From positions 1,094,641 through 1,158,640 of the forward strand of contig NZ_KI543237.1 in the NCBI RefSeq assembly GCF_000496835.1: 64,000 nucleotides of DNA. Direction: 5' to 3'. Source of the DNA: Thalassobacillus devorans MSP14. Lineage in GTDB: Bacteria > Bacillota > Bacilli > Bacillales > Halobacillaceae. Position numbers and translations under genes: made by a program. Below the pieces are notes generated by a model, which did not search any database, was not told the DNA's origin, and saw nothing but the letters and a program-made list of their open reading frames with translations. Of this stretch, positions 16,438 through 28,000 are shown in pieces. Every line of letters starts with the position of its first letter. Position 1 is the first letter of the stretch.

Positions 16438-17767
16438 CCTGATCCGCTCCTTTCGTTAATGGGATGGTCTCTAACTTTTCACTGATATTTTCCCATTTTC
16501 CATTTTGCTTAACATACCAGGCAGGCATCAAGGTATAAAAAATGTTCTGTTTTCCAGGGTTAGAAGGAATTAAACGATAACCGATGGATATATCCTGGAT
16601 TTTCTCTTGATTGATAGATGGTGTATTTTCCAATACTTCTAAGACACTTTCACCGGAATCCAGGACAATCTTTCTTTCGTCCTCCTCCTGGGCATATACT
16701 TTCTTAATATCATACAAAGGGCGCTTATACCTGTATAACTCCTCCTGCCGATACTGGACAGTGATTTCTGATAATCGGCTTGGTGAAAGTACAGGGTAGC
16801 CATCGTAATCCATCCGATAAGATACCTGATGATTGGAAGTATCTAGATCAAACAAGTAATAATCATCTGTCCATCCTTTATGATTGTTGACCATTGCCAT
16901 ACTTTCAGAAATCAGTTCATAGTTATTCAGAAATGTCCCTTTTCCAAATAAGGCTCTTTCCAACCTCATGCTTTTTCCATCTTCTGCTATTATCATCTCA
17001 CTGTCATAATCAGAAAAACTGGTTGTCCCATCACTACGTTTACTTTTTTTCACTCGGGAGACGTCATCAAAAAGGGCATGCAATAATGGTTCTACCTCTA
17101 AAGGGGTGACGGAAATGAAATGATCGGTCATTATCACTTCGTTTTTCGGTATAAAAATTCGTGTATTTTTATTTTCGTATTTAATCAATGCTTGTTTATT
17201 TTCTAAAGATTGATGTTGAGAGATTAAATTGGCAAATGCATCAGTAGCCTGTACCTGGGCACGAATGGCATTTTCTCCATCCTTGGATACGAACCTCACT
17301 TCGGTGATGGACTCTTTACTTTCATCCATAATAAAAAATATATGTTTGAAATTTCCGGCAGGAAGCCCTATTTCCTGCTCCTCTTCACTCACTGTAAAAA
17401 TGCTGCTAAGTGTCTGGATTGGCAAACCAGTCGGAAATACTACTTCTGACATCACTTCCCCTTCTGGAAAACCATTTTTGGCAGGCTCAAAATTGTAAAG
17501 TGTCCAGTTTTGCATTTGCTGATAGAAGAGCGCTTCATCCTGAGATTTTTTAAAACCGTAATCGCCGGTCGAAGTATGAAAGACGATATTACTCGGCTGT
17601 ATGATATCGGTCATCGTCTGTTCCAGCCCACCGACATCCGTGTTTACTCCCATATCATCTTCTACTCTGTCATGATTGGGCTGATAGTTCCATAAAGCAA
17701 CGGTCAAAAACAAGCTGAGCATAATTAAAATAAATAATATGATAGATTTTAAGGTTTCAAAATTCAT
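16418..17767 (-). CDS. walH: Two-component regulatory protein YycH (WalH)
   Basis: The 449-residue protein has one N-terminal membrane segment (about 8-26) and a large external YycH domain. It partners YycI in controlling WalK. Its start overlaps the walK stop by 4 nt (ATGA), and its end overlaps yycI, so the three are translated as a coupled set. Length and neighbours are normal for the family. Confidence 0.93.
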   Translation of the reverse strand: MNFETLKSIILFILIMLSLFLTVALWNYQPNHDRVEDDMGVNTDVGGLEQTMTDIIQPSNIVFHTSTGDYGFKKSQDEALFYQQMQNWTLYNFEPAKNGFPEGEVMSEVVFPTGLPIQTLSSIFTVSEEEQEIGLPAGNFKHIFFIMDESKESITEVRFVSKDGENAIRAQVQATDAFANLISQHQSLENKQALIKYENKNTRIFIPKNEVIMTDHFISVTPLEVEPLLHALFDDVSRVKKSKRSDGTTSFSDYDSEMIIAEDGKSMRLERALFGKGTFLNNYELISESMAMVNNHKGWTDDYYLFDLDTSNHQVSYRMDYDGYPVLSPSRLSEITVQYRQEELYRYKRPLYDIKKVYAQEEDERKIVLDSGESVLEVLENTPSINQEKIQDISIGYRLIPSNPGKQNIFYTLMPAWYVKQNGKWENISEKLETIPLTKGADQDAMGAN

Positions 17768-19596
17768 GTGCTACCCCTCCGCTTCTTTTTCACAAGCGGC
17801 AATGTAAAATGGATGGTGGTTCCTTTGTTTTCCTTGCTTTCTGCCCAGATTTGTCCATGGTGGGCTTCTATCATTTCCCGGGCAATAGCAAGGCCGAGCC
17901 CTGTGCCTCCAAGTTTCCGGGTACGGGCTTTATCGACACGATAGAATCGATCAAAAATCTTATCGACTTTTTCTGCTGGAATTCCCATCCCCTCATCCGA
18001 GACACTTATCTGAAGTTTGTTATTATATTTTTTGGTCCAAAAACGGATGGTTCCTCCTTCTGGAGAATACTTGATCGCATTGGAAATGATATTATCCATG
18101 ACCTGCGTGATCTTATCTTTATCCATCCATACATATACCGCTTCCTTAGGAAGGTTTCTTTCAAAAGTAATGCCTTCCTCTTTGTTCATCTCGAAACGGT
18201 CGATGATATGATGATAAAACTCAGTGAATTCCACACGGTCTTTGAATAATTCATGCCCTTTGCTGTCCATTTTGGATAATTGCAGTAAGTCATTGACCAG
18301 GCGGATCATCCGCTCTGTTTCATTTTGAGTTACTTCCAAAAACCTTGGTGCAATCTCTTTATCCGTCCAGGCTCCTTCTGTCAACGCTTCTAAGTAACTT
18401 CTCATCGTAGTCAAAGGCGTGCGCAGTTCATGGGATACGTTCGAAACGAATTCCCTGCGTTCCCGCTCGACTTTCTCCTGCTCCGTTACATCGCTGATCA
18501 CTGTTATGAACCCATTCATATTCTGTCGTTCATCTAACACATAAGAAAAGTTAGCCTTAAGGACCATATATTGTTCGTCTGTACTCATGTCGACCAGCAT
18601 TGAACCGGTGTCCTGTACTTCTGAGATATCAGTAATCTGATCGTTAAGATCCAATACATCAAACAAAGATTGTCCTTGAACATCCTCAAAACTCTGGCCA
18701 ATCAAATTCGATGCAGGCTTGTTCATCAAAGTGATAGCTCCGAGACGATCTGTTGCTATTACACCATCCGACATATTAGACAATACGGAACTAAGCTTCC
18801 TCCGCTCACCTTCTGTGGTGGCTTGAGCAAGCTGGATTTTATCATTTAAATCATTGAAGGTGACTGCCAATTGACCAATCTCATCGGATCCATAGACATT
18901 TACTTTTTGAGAAAAGTCACCAGCTGCCATTTTCTTGGCTTGTTTTCTCATTTCTGTAATCGGTCGTGTAATTGTCCTGGCAACCAGAATCCCAAGCAGG
19001 GCTGTAATAGTCAAAGAAATCAATGTACCCTTAGCAAATATTCCATTGATTTCACTCATCTGGGTATATATCTCATTCATTCTGGCTCTTAGATAAATAG
19101 CTCCGACGGTTTCATCATCTACGGTAATTGGGAAAGTCCGGACAAAGATCCGGTCATTATCTTCGTCGACAAAGATTTTATCCTTGGGATCACCTAACAA
19201 CAAGGTACTTTGTACAAGGGAATCACGGGTTTTTTGCCCTACATTATCCTGCTGGTCATATTGTTGTCCGTAGGTAGCTAAAATACGGCTGTTTTTATCC
19301 ACTACGAACAGCTCCTGGATGTCACTACTATCAAAGTCCCCCAGAATTCCCTGGACTTCTTCTTCTAATGTAACCTCATCATCCGTCCGTTCCATCTCAT
19401 TCTCAAAAGCCTGGGTAAGACTGTAAGTAAGCCATTGAACGCGCTCATTGATTGAATTTTTAAAGTTCTGCTCTAAATTATTTTCCAAATTCTGTGCGAA
19501 ATAAGCCCCAATCACTTGTATTCCTAACAACAGAAGCAAAATATAGACAAGGATGAGCTTTAATCGCACAGATTGGAAAAAACCGACTTTATTCAT
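17764..19596 (-). CDS. walK: Cell-wall sensor histidine kinase WalK
   Basis: The 610-residue kinase has TM1 (about 13-33), an extracellular Cache-like domain, TM2 (about 187-207), HAMP (208-260), PAS (about 262-372), HisKA with phospho-accepting His389 in VSNVSHELRTPL, and a HATPase domain with NIISNAIKYSP and the GTGLGLAI G-box. WalK phosphorylates WalR and is essential in most Firmicutes, where it controls autolysins and wall metabolism. It follows walR by 6 nt. Confidence 0.98.
   Translation of the reverse strand: MNKVGFFQSVRLKLILVYILLLLLGIQVIGAYFAQNLENNLEQNFKNSINERVQWLTYSLTQAFENEMERTDDEVTLEEEVQGILGDFDSSDIQELFVVDKNSRILATYGQQYDQQDNVGQKTRDSLVQSTLLLGDPKDKIFVDEDNDRIFVRTFPITVDDETVGAIYLRARMNEIYTQMSEINGIFAKGTLISLTITALLGILVARTITRPITEMRKQAKKMAAGDFSQKVNVYGSDEIGQLAVTFNDLNDKIQLAQATTEGERRKLSSVLSNMSDGVIATDRLGAITLMNKPASNLIGQSFEDVQGQSLFDVLDLNDQITDISEVQDTGSMLVDMSTDEQYMVLKANFSYVLDERQNMNGFITVISDVTEQEKVERERREFVSNVSHELRTPLTTMRSYLEALTEGAWTDKEIAPRFLEVTQNETERMIRLVNDLLQLSKMDSKGHELFKDRVEFTEFYHHIIDRFEMNKEEGITFERNLPKEAVYVWMDKDKITQVMDNIISNAIKYSPEGGTIRFWTKKYNNKLQISVSDEGMGIPAEKVDKIFDRFYRVDKARTRKLGGTGLGLAIAREMIEAHHGQIWAESKENKGTTIHFTLPLVKKKRRGST
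17873..17886. promoter_or_regulatory. Near-consensus Noc-binding site
   Basis: The sequence ATTTCCCGGGCAAT differs at one position from the Noc-binding palindrome ATTTCCCGGGAAAT. It lies inside walK, and Noc sites commonly lie within genes. One mismatch leaves the binding uncertain. Confidence 0.35.
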
Positions 19597-19602
19597 TAAA
19601 AA

Positions 19603-20307
19603 CTACTCCTGCTCTGGATTACGTAAATAATAACCTACTCCACGGCGCGTGACGATCCACGTAGGATTACTTGGGTTCTCCTCGATTTTTTCTCTTAGTC
19701 TTCTTACTGTTACGTCTACAGTACGGACATCACCATAGTAGTCGTAACCCCATACTGTCTCCAGCAAATGTTCTCTCGTCATTACCTGTCCTGTATGTCT
19801 CGCCAGATAATGAAGCAGTTCGAATTCCCGGTGGGTCAATTCGATATAATCTCCATCGCGCGTTACTGTATAAGCGTCAGGGTGAATGACCAACCGGCCG
19901 ATCTTGATGTCTTTCGACTGAGTTGCTTCGTCTTCCGGCTCCTGGAAGCGACGACGCAAATTCGCTTTGACCCGCGCGATCAGCTCCCGGTTATTGAAAG
20001 GCTTGGTCACATAATCATCAGCACCCAGCTCAAGGCCCAGGACCTTATCGATCTCTGAGTCTTTTGCCGTCAGCATGATAATCGGCATGTTATGTTTTTT
20101 ACGGACTTCCCGGCAAACTTCATTCCCATCTTTATTTGGAAGCATGATATCAAGCAAAATCAAATCAGGATTTTCCTGATCAGCAAGCTCGATCGCTTCA
20201 TCACCATCATAAGCACATACGACGGAATATCCTTCTTTTTCTAAGTTGAATTTCAAAATATCTGCAATTGGTTTTTCATCATCTACAACTAATATTTTTT
20301 GACTCAT
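19603..20307 (-). CDS. walR: Essential response regulator WalR
   Basis: The 234-residue OmpR-family regulator has a receiver domain (1-120) with phospho-acceptor Asp53 in [11 protein letters not shown] and Lys in MLTAKDS, followed by a winged-helix DNA-binding domain (about 133-231) ending in [14 protein letters not shown]. It binds TGTWAH-N5-TGTWAH repeats and controls peptidoglycan hydrolase genes. It heads the wal operon. No WalR box is evident in its own upstream gap. Confidence 0.98.
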   Translation of the reverse strand: MSQKILVVDDEKPIADILKFNLEKEGYSVVCAYDGDEAIELADQENPDLILLDIMLPNKDGNEVCREVRKKHNMPIIMLTAKDSEIDKVLGLELGADDYVTKPFNNRELIARVKANLRRRFQEPEDEATQSKDIKIGRLVIHPDAYTVTRDGDYIELTHREFELLHYLARHTGQVMTREHLLETVWGYDYYGDVRTVDVTVRRLREKIEENPSNPTWIVTRRGVGYYLRNPEQE

Positions 20308-20411
20308 TCAATACACATCCCTTTTCCATCCGAGTTTGTGTTACTTTAGTTTATTTTAACTCATTTTAAATGAATTGTCTTTTTAAGCCAAAGACTTACT
20401 CTTACAATAAC

Positions 20412-20444
20412 ATAGCCGCGCTGCAAATACTTGCGCGCGGCTAT
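20412..20444 (-). terminator. Probable terminator of the M23 endopeptidase gene
   Basis: A perfect 10-bp GC-rich stem (ATAGCCGCGC with GCGCGGCTAT) lies 18 nt after the stop codon. The T tract after it is poor, so termination efficiency is uncertain. Confidence 0.65.
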
Positions 20445-20461
20445 TATTTCAACTATCCAAT

Positions 20462-21907
20462 TTATTTTGAAACATAACTTAAAGGGTTTACCGGTGAACC
20501 ATTCTTATGCACTTCAAAGTGCAAGTGGACTCCTGTAGATTGACCTGTGGTGCCCATCACTCCGATTTTATCCCCAGCAGCTACTTTTTGTCCTTTGCTG
20601 ACACTGAGGGAACTCATGTGAGAGTAGGTGGTCACATACCCATTTTTATGATCGATTTTTACTTGGTTCCCATAGCCACCGTTATTGAACTGAGCATAAG
20701 TGACAACGCCGCCGTCAGCTGCTTTGATGGTTCTGTCACTTACCCCGGCAATATCGATACCATCATGGGATTCACCCCAGCGCGGTCCCATCTTACTTGT
20801 GATTGTGCCACCGACAGCAGGCCAGGAGAAGATACCATCACCTTGAGCAGGCTTCTCTTTGGTGCCTTTTAAGATAATTTCTTTGACTGGTTCTTTTACC
20901 GTTTTTTCATCAAGCTTTTTGGTTTCCGTTGTTTCCCCGTTTACTTTGGTTACGGAATAATGGATTTCTTTTTTTCCATCTTCCCCTTTTTGTTCTACTT
21001 TTGTCTCGCCCTCATATAAGTCGTCTGTACGTTTCGTTTCCGTATCATGGGCAATCGAGGCTTCCTTGATTTCTTCTTCTTTCACAATCACTTCCAAATA
21101 AGGACGCTGTTCTGTTACTTTTAATGTTTCATTTACCTCCAAATCGTCGGAGCTTTCAATATTGTGGTTAAGCTGCATAAATTTCTCTTCGGTCAGATCA
21201 TACTCACTTGTTATCTCACTAATAGTGTCTCCCTTTTCCACAGTATGTTCTTTTTCAACCTTTTTTCCAGATTTTAAAAGTTCCACTGCTTCTTCTACGG
21301 TTGAAACTTTTTCCGGATTCACTTTAGCTTTGGAATGGGATATTTCCTTCGACAAGGAAATATCTACTACAGCAGGGTCTCCTTTTTTCACTTCTGGATT
21401 TTTTTCATTTTTCATGTTTGACTCTGCTTCTTTCAGGGTAGATTCATCCATGTATTCCAATTTGAATTGATGAATCGTCTCTTCTGCTTTCTCTTTAGAA
21501 GGAAGGTACGCGACCACATCACCATCCGCTTCTACGGTGAAAACTTTCGCTTGAATCGTCAATTCCTTATTGATTTTATCTGTTACTTCATCATTGTTAT
21601 TGGATGGTTCGAACAGTTTCTCTGCAATGAAACTTACTTCCTTTGAAGTTGTAAGTTTCATACGTTCGTGTTTTTTTTCTGCTTTTTCGACAAGTTCCTC
21701 AATCTCACTTTCGACCATTTCCTTCTTATCAACAGCACCTATGTAGTCATCTCCTACATAAACATGGTAGATTGTGGATAGTTCGCCCTCAGCCTGCACT
21801 GAAGGATTTACCGAAAGCACTATACTGAACAAAAATGCAACAAATAACTTTCCCCAAAAACCTGAATAGCTTGACCTCCGCTTTTCGTTAAAACCTTTTC
21901 CCTTCAC
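20462..21907 (-). CDS. Exported LysM-G5-M23 peptidoglycan endopeptidase
   Basis: I chose the GTG at 21907 because AGGAGG lies 9 nt upstream and the signal/anchor segment (LFVAFLFSIVLSVNPSVQA) then falls near the N-terminus; a GTG at 21982 is the longer option. The 481-residue product has a charged N-terminal region, a LysM wall-binding domain (EHTVEKGDTISEI), a G5 domain ending at VKEIILKGTK, and a C-terminal M23 domain. The M23 zinc ligands are in HDGIDIAG and HLHFEVHKNG. It should cut peptide cross-links in the wall. It is adjacent to walR and carries a WalR box upstream. Confidence 0.93.
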   Translation of the reverse strand: MKGKGFNEKRRSSYSGFWGKLFVAFLFSIVLSVNPSVQAEGELSTIYHVYVGDDYIGAVDKKEMVESEIEELVEKAEKKHERMKLTTSKEVSFIAEKLFEPSNNNDEVTDKINKELTIQAKVFTVEADGDVVAYLPSKEKAEETIHQFKLEYMDESTLKEAESNMKNEKNPEVKKGDPAVVDISLSKEISHSKAKVNPEKVSTVEEAVELLKSGKKVEKEHTVEKGDTISEITSEYDLTEEKFMQLNHNIESSDDLEVNETLKVTEQRPYLEVIVKEEEIKEASIAHDTETKRTDDLYEGETKVEQKGEDGKKEIHYSVTKVNGETTETKKLDEKTVKEPVKEIILKGTKEKPAQGDGIFSWPAVGGTITSKMGPRWGESHDGIDIAGVSDRTIKAADGGVVTYAQFNNGGYGNQVKIDHKNGYVTTYSHMSSLSVSKGQKVAAGDKIGVMGTTGQSTGVHLHFEVHKNGSPVNPLSYVSK

Positions 21908-22115
21908 TATGTAAATCCTCCTAAGCTTTACCAAGTCAATTATTCTATCTTTCTCTCTAAATTGCTTAATAATTTTTTTCACTTCATTAATCTATCATAG
22001 GGTAGAAGGTTGTCGAAACAGGAAACCTGTATTTGTAATACACTTATAATTTTCATGGCAGATAACGGTAACATTGGCAACATTAGCTTAATTTCAAGAT
22101 TTACGAGAATGTTGA

Positions 22116-22145
22116 AATATCAAGGTTTATAAGGGTAATTGTCGA
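22116..22145 (-). promoter_or_regulatory. Candidate promoter of the M23 endopeptidase gene
   Basis: On the minus strand TCGACA (22145-22140) and GATATT (22121-22116) are 18 nt apart. The -35 lies 5 nt downstream of the WalR box, the spacing expected for activation. The hexamers are imperfect. Confidence 0.4.
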
Positions 22146-22150
22146 AATAT

Positions 22151-22167
22151 TTAACATTTTTGTTACA
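22151..22167 (-). promoter_or_regulatory. WalR box upstream of the M23 endopeptidase gene
   Basis: The minus strand reads TGTAAC-AAAAA-TGTTAA, an exact fit to the WalR consensus TGTWAH-N5-TGTWAH. It lies about 240 nt before the endopeptidase start and just beyond the tRNA-Phe terminator. WalR activates wall-hydrolase genes such as yocH and cwlO in Bacillus, so control of this neighbour is likely. Confidence 0.7.
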
Positions 22168-22183
22168 ATCAGTTTTCAACCAC

Positions 22184-22217
22184 GCAAAAAAGAGGCCTGA
22201 ACAAATCCAGACCTCTT
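22184..22217 (-). terminator. Terminator of the tRNA-Phe transcript
   Basis: AAGAGG-CCTG (22190-22199) pairs with CAG-ACCTCTT (22208-22217) with one wobble pair, followed on the minus strand by six T. It begins 9 nt beyond the tRNA 3' end. Confidence 0.85.
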
Positions 22218-22225
22218 CTTCGCAG

Positions 22226-22298
<73 letters not shown>

Positions 22299-22444
22299 TT
22301 AATAAAATAACGTTTTTCGTTTGTTTTCGACAACGTGGTTAATAGTATCACAAATATATTCATGATAGCAATAGTTTTTATATAATTCCCTTTAATTTAG
22401 TATGAGATTCTCCATAGCTTTTATAGTTGAACATACCTATCCAA

Positions 22445-22479
22445 CAAAAAGAGAGCTGACATACCAGTCAACTCTCTTT
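22445..22479 (-). terminator. Intrinsic terminator of purA
   Basis: AAAGAGAG-TGAC (22448-22460) pairs with GTCA-CTCTCTTT (22467-22479), with one wobble, followed on the minus strand by a T run. Confidence 0.9.
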
Positions 22480-22491
22480 ATTATAGAAGTT

Positions 22492-23865
<1,374 letters not shown>

Positions 23866-23873
23866 TCAATGTA

Positions 23874-23917
23874 ATAACCGAACATTAAATATACATTAAA
23901 AATATTCGTTCGTGATT
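23874..23917. promoter_or_regulatory. PurR-box-like inverted pair upstream of purA
   Basis: ATAACCGAACATT at 23874-23886 is an exact match to the Bacillus PurBox AWWWCCGAACWWT. An inverted GTTCG core at 23908-23912 lies within a poorer second box at about 23905-23917. The gap of about 18 nt is close to the usual 16-17. PurR represses purA in Bacillus, so the context supports the site. The second box is weak. Confidence 0.5.
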
Positions 23918-24100
23918 TTAATAGGGTATATCGACTTTTATCGACATTAGACCACTATTTAATGGACACCCAGTCCAGATATTTGTTGTCAAACGCAGTA
24001 TTTATTGGCTGATTTTATTATATTCTGGCAAAATTTCAGATTGAATGGCTTTTTTCTCTCAATATTAGCTAGTAGCAGGGCAGACGGATTCTCCTGTAAA

Positions 24101-24151
24101 ACAAATAGGGTAAGTCCCAGCAGCTTTACTCAGCTTGGACTTACCCTTTTT
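24101..24151. terminator. Terminator after dnaB
   Basis: An 11-bp perfect stem, AGGGTAAGTCC (24107-24117) with GGACTTACCCT (24137-24147), lies 5 nt beyond the dnaB stop codon. The rest of the 368-bp gap to purA, apart from the PurR-like boxes, shows nothing recognisable. Confidence 0.85.
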
Positions 24152-24152
24152 A

Positions 24153-25511
24153 TCAGGCTGGCGGTATATCGCTCTCCTGATAACGGTGATCAAGATCCAC
24201 GAACTTGTTATATTGTTTTACGAACGCAAGCTCTACGGTGCCAACCGGGCCGTTACGCTGCTTGGCAAGAATAATTTCAATATTATTATTCTCTGATTCT
24301 TGTTCATAGTAGTCTTCACGATATAAGAAACCGACGATATCGGCATCCTGCTCGATACTTCCTGATTCACGAAGGTCGGACATCATTGGCCGTTTATCCT
24401 GACGTGATTCTACCCCTCGGGAAAGCTGGGATAAAGCGATTAAGGGTACATTCAGTTCACGGGCCAGCCCTTTCAGGGATCTGGAAATCTCGGAAACTTC
24501 CTGCTGCCTGTTTTCTTTGGAATTGGCACTTCCCTGAATCAACTGGAGATAGTCGATCAATATCATGCCAAGCCCATGTTCCTGTTTCAGACGCCGGCAT
24601 TTTGACCTGATATCACTGACCCGGATACCTGGTGTATCATCAATGTATATACCTGCGTTAGACAGACTTCCCATCGCCATCGTCAGCTTACCCCAATCTT
24701 CCGCTTCAAGATTTCCGGTACGGAGCCTCTGGGCGTCGATATTGCCTTCAGCGCAAAGCATACGGGACACAAGCTGATCCGCTCCCATCTCCAGACTGAA
24801 AATCGCTACGTTTTCCTCCGTATTGATTGCAACGTTTTGAGCAATATTCAACGCAAATGCTGTCTTACCCATAGAAGGACGGGCAGCGACAATGATTAAA
24901 TCATTCCGCTGGAAACCGGAGGTGATTTTATCTAAATCACGATAACCCGTAGGAATACCGGTGACACCTTCGGAATTATTATGAAGCTGTTCGATATTAT
25001 CATATACATCAATCAAAACATCCTTGATGTTCTTGAATGATCCTGAATTTTTCCTTTGGGAAACATCAAGGATATTCTTTTCCGCATCATTCAGGACACT
25101 ATCGACATCTTCTTCGTCCGAATAGCCGGTAGTTACGATGTCTGTAGCTGTCTTTATCAGTCGTCTCAGTATCGCTTTTTCATCAACGATCCTGGCATAG
25201 TATTCAATATTAGCGGCAGTCGGAACAGAGTTAGCTAAATCACTCAGATAAGAGACACCGCCAACTTCTTCCAGCACCTTGGCATTGGATAAGGCAGTTG
25301 TCACGGTAACAAGATCAATCGGTTCTCCTCTGTCAGATAATGTTAACATCACTTCAAAAATACGCTGGTGGCTTGCCCGGTAAAAATCATCAGGCAACAA
25401 TTTCTCGGATGCAGTCGACATAGCTTCAGGCTCTAAAAAGATCGCACCGAGGACCGCCTGCTCGGCTTCGACGTTATGAGGCGGGGTGCGATCATTCCAT
25501 AATTCACTCAC
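24153..25511 (-). CDS. dnaB: Replicative DNA helicase DnaB (DnaC in B. subtilis naming)
   Basis: The 452-residue protein has the N-terminal DnaB domain (PPHNVEAEQAVLGAI) and a RecA-like motor with Walker A (RPSMGKTAFALN), Walker B (GMILIDYLQL) and the C-terminal SIEQDADIV/FLYR segments. It is the hexameric helicase that unwinds the fork. It lies 36 nt downstream of rplI in the same orientation. No intein or insertion interrupts it. Confidence 0.98.
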   Translation of the reverse strand: MSELWNDRTPPHNVEAEQAVLGAIFLEPEAMSTASEKLLPDDFYRASHQRIFEVMLTLSDRGEPIDLVTVTTALSNAKVLEEVGGVSYLSDLANSVPTAANIEYYARIVDEKAILRRLIKTATDIVTTGYSDEEDVDSVLNDAEKNILDVSQRKNSGSFKNIKDVLIDVYDNIEQLHNNSEGVTGIPTGYRDLDKITSGFQRNDLIIVAARPSMGKTAFALNIAQNVAINTEENVAIFSLEMGADQLVSRMLCAEGNIDAQRLRTGNLEAEDWGKLTMAMGSLSNAGIYIDDTPGIRVSDIRSKCRRLKQEHGLGMILIDYLQLIQGSANSKENRQQEVSEISRSLKGLARELNVPLIALSQLSRGVESRQDKRPMMSDLRESGSIEQDADIVGFLYREDYYEQESENNNIEIILAKQRNGPVGTVELAFVKQYNKFVDLDHRYQESDIPPA

Positions 25512-25547
25512 ATGCTGTTCCTCCCTTTAGAAGAAAAAAGGATGGCA

Positions 25548-25994
25548 TTATTGTTCTTCCACGTGCACCTTGATGGTACCTGTAACTTCCGGATGAAGTT
25601 TAACAGGAACATTCGTATAACCAAGGGTGCGAATTGGATTGTCTAATTCGATTTTACGTTTATCGATTTTGATTTTGTGGGTCTTCTTCAATTCATCAGC
25701 AATTTGCTTGCTTGTAATCGAACCGAATAGACGCCCGCCATCACCGGATTTAGCTGTCAGCTTCACTTCCAGACCGGCTAATGTTTCCTTCAGTTTTTCT
25801 GCTTCTTCTAATTCCTGCTGTTCGAGTTGTTTCTCTTTATTTTTCTTTGCTTTCAATTCTTTCATATTGCCAGGAGTCGCTTCTTTAGCCAGATTATTTT
25901 TCAACAGATAGTTACGTGCGTAACCATCAGATACATTCTTCACTTCGCCTTTTTTACCTTTTCCTTTTACGTCTTCTGTAAAGATAACCTTCAT
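25548..25994 (-). CDS. rplI: 50S ribosomal protein L9
   Basis: The 148-residue protein begins [30 protein letters not shown], the rRNA-binding N-domain of L9, followed by a charged Lys/Glu-rich connecting helix and the C-domain. Its start overlaps the gdpP stop by 4 nt. The gdpP-rplI-dnaB order is typical of Bacillaceae. Confidence 0.98.
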   Translation of the reverse strand: MKVIFTEDVKGKGKKGEVKNVSDGYARNYLLKNNLAKEATPGNMKELKAKKNKEKQLEQQELEEAEKLKETLAGLEVKLTAKSGDGGRLFGSITSKQIADELKKTHKIKIDKRKIELDNPIRTLGYTNVPVKLHPEVTGTIKVHVEEQ

Positions 25995-27967
25995 TCTGAT
26001 GTTCCCCCTTCAAAATATTCATCAATAATATCTTGTAACAATGCTTTCGCATCGCTTATGGTGGTATCTTCAAGTTGAGTAGCGGCATTTGTCAGGTGAC
26101 CACCGCCATTCATACGTTCCATGACCACCTGTACGTTGACATCCCCAAGAGAGCGGGCACTGATACCGATACGACCATCTTTTCGTTCCGATATGACAAA
26201 GGAAGCAACGACACCACTCATCGTCAGTAAAGTATCTGCTGCTTGCGCAATCAATACCGGACCATAAGATTCACCTTCATTTCCAGTAGCAATGGCGACT
26301 CCATCCCTATAAATAGTTGCCCGTTCAATCAATTGACTGCGTCGTACGTAGACATTCAAGTCTTCTTTCATGAATTTCTGCACCAGTACGGTATCCGCAC
26401 CTTTGGAACGAAGATAGGAAGCTGCATCAAACGTACGCGATCCCGTACGCAAGGTGAAACTCTTGGTATCGACAATAATTCCCGACAGTAAGGCTGTCGC
26501 TTCGAGCATCGAAAGCTTAAGTTTCTTCGGCTGGTACTCCAATAGTTCCGTCACTAACTCAGCAGTAGAGGAAGCATAAGGCTCCATATAGACAAGCGTC
26601 GGATCAGAAATGAACTCTTCCGCTCTGCGGTGGTGATCGATCACTACCACATGCTCGGTCTTACTTAAGAGTTTTTCTTCTACAACCATCGAAGGCTTGT
26701 GGGTATCGACCACTACCAGGAGAGTTTCATTCGTTACCACATCCATGGCATCTTCCCGTGAAATGAATTTCGCCCAAAGTTCTTCATCATCTTTCACTTC
26801 TTCGATCATTTTGTCGACACCAGTATCGATTTCATCTTCGTCCATGACGATATGGCCTTCCTTATCATTCGCCTGGGCAATCTTCAAAATGCCGATTGCC
26901 GCACCGACCGCATCCATATCAGGTGCCTTATGTCCCATAATCAAAACACGGTCACTCTCTTTGACTAATTCTTTCAAAGCATGTGAAATGACCCTGGCAC
27001 GTACACGTGTACGCTTCTCCATCGGATTTGTTTTCCCGCCATAAAAACGGACTTTACCGGTATCATCCTTGATTGCAACCTGGTCACCGCCTCGTCCTAA
27101 AGCAAGATCCAGACTTGACTGGGCTAATTCCCCCAGTTCAGGCAAGCTGACCGGACCGACACCAATACCATAACTTAACGTCAACGGGACATTTTGATTG
27201 GAAATCAATTCCCGTACTTCATCTAATATCTCAAACTTGGATTTCTCCAATTGATACAGGATCTCTTGATTCATCACCGCTACAAAGCGCTCTTGCGATG
27301 TTCTTTTCAAATAGATCCCATATTCGTTCGACCACTTATTGAGAATGGAAGTGACCTGGGAGTTGAGATGGCTTTTAGCAGTGTCATCCATCCCCTGCGT
27401 AATCTCTTCATAGTTATCCAGAAATATGATCGATAATACAGTCTGTTCATTCTGGTAAAGATCCTGGATTTCGGTCTGCTTCGTCCGGTCGAATAAATAC
27501 AAAAGACGTTCATCTTTTTTGATGAAAACCTGGAATTCGTAGTCCTTCAGTGTAATCCATGCTTCCTTTTTATCCTCTTTAATACAAGTAATCAAGTCGT
27601 CAGATAAATTCTGGAGCGATTGACCGACCAATGTCTCTTCATCACCAGCAAAATCATTCATATAGGGGTTCGTCCATTCCACACGATACTCTTCACTGAA
27701 CAGGACAATCCCCAATGGCATCTCTAATAGCGCTTCCTCCCCGACTTTTTTCACCCGGTAGGAAAGTGTGGTGATGTATTCCTCGGTTTCATTGATCATG
27801 TTCTGTTCTGCCCGGACCGTATAATAAATGGAGGCAGCCAGAAGCAGGGTCATCAATAAACCGAGCGACCATTGGTAATACCAAATGAAAGCAAGCAAAA
27901 CGATGGACAGCGAATAAATGATCCAAAAGTGTCTGCTTATCTTTGGTTTTTTAACAAATTTCGTCAT
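25991..27967 (-). CDS. gdpP: Cyclic-di-AMP phosphodiesterase GdpP
   Basis: The 658-residue membrane protein has two N-terminal membrane segments (about 12-50), a PAS domain, a degenerate GGDEF domain and a DHH/DHHA1 phosphodiesterase. The DHH motifs are seen in [21 protein letters not shown] and [12 protein letters not shown], and the DHHA1 GGGH is present near the end. It hydrolyses c-di-AMP, the nucleotide that controls potassium and osmolyte balance and wall stress, which matters in a salt-exposed species. It is followed, overlapping, by rplI. Confidence 0.97.
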   Translation of the reverse strand: MTKFVKKPKISRHFWIIYSLSIVLLAFIWYYQWSLGLLMTLLLAASIYYTVRAEQNMINETEEYITTLSYRVKKVGEEALLEMPLGIVLFSEEYRVEWTNPYMNDFAGDEETLVGQSLQNLSDDLITCIKEDKKEAWITLKDYEFQVFIKKDERLLYLFDRTKQTEIQDLYQNEQTVLSIIFLDNYEEITQGMDDTAKSHLNSQVTSILNKWSNEYGIYLKRTSQERFVAVMNQEILYQLEKSKFEILDEVRELISNQNVPLTLSYGIGVGPVSLPELGELAQSSLDLALGRGGDQVAIKDDTGKVRFYGGKTNPMEKRTRVRARVISHALKELVKESDRVLIMGHKAPDMDAVGAAIGILKIAQANDKEGHIVMDEDEIDTGVDKMIEEVKDDEELWAKFISREDAMDVVTNETLLVVVDTHKPSMVVEEKLLSKTEHVVVIDHHRRAEEFISDPTLVYMEPYASSTAELVTELLEYQPKKLKLSMLEATALLSGIIVDTKSFTLRTGSRTFDAASYLRSKGADTVLVQKFMKEDLNVYVRRSQLIERATIYRDGVAIATGNEGESYGPVLIAQAADTLLTMSGVVASFVISERKDGRIGISARSLGDVNVQVVMERMNGGGHLTNAATQLEDTTISDAKALLQDIIDEYFEGGTSE

Positions 27968-28000
27968 GAATGTCAGCTCCTACAATCAATATCCACGCAT

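Noticed and set aside
25557-25566. A TTCCACGTG half-site at the end of rplI
   Set aside because: Only one arm of parS is present; the other side continues CACC, so Spo0J binding is not expected.
26999-27013. A CACGTG-centred palindrome resembling parS
   Set aside because: It reads CGTACACGTGTACG, lacks the TTNC/GAAA arms of parS and lies within gdpP.
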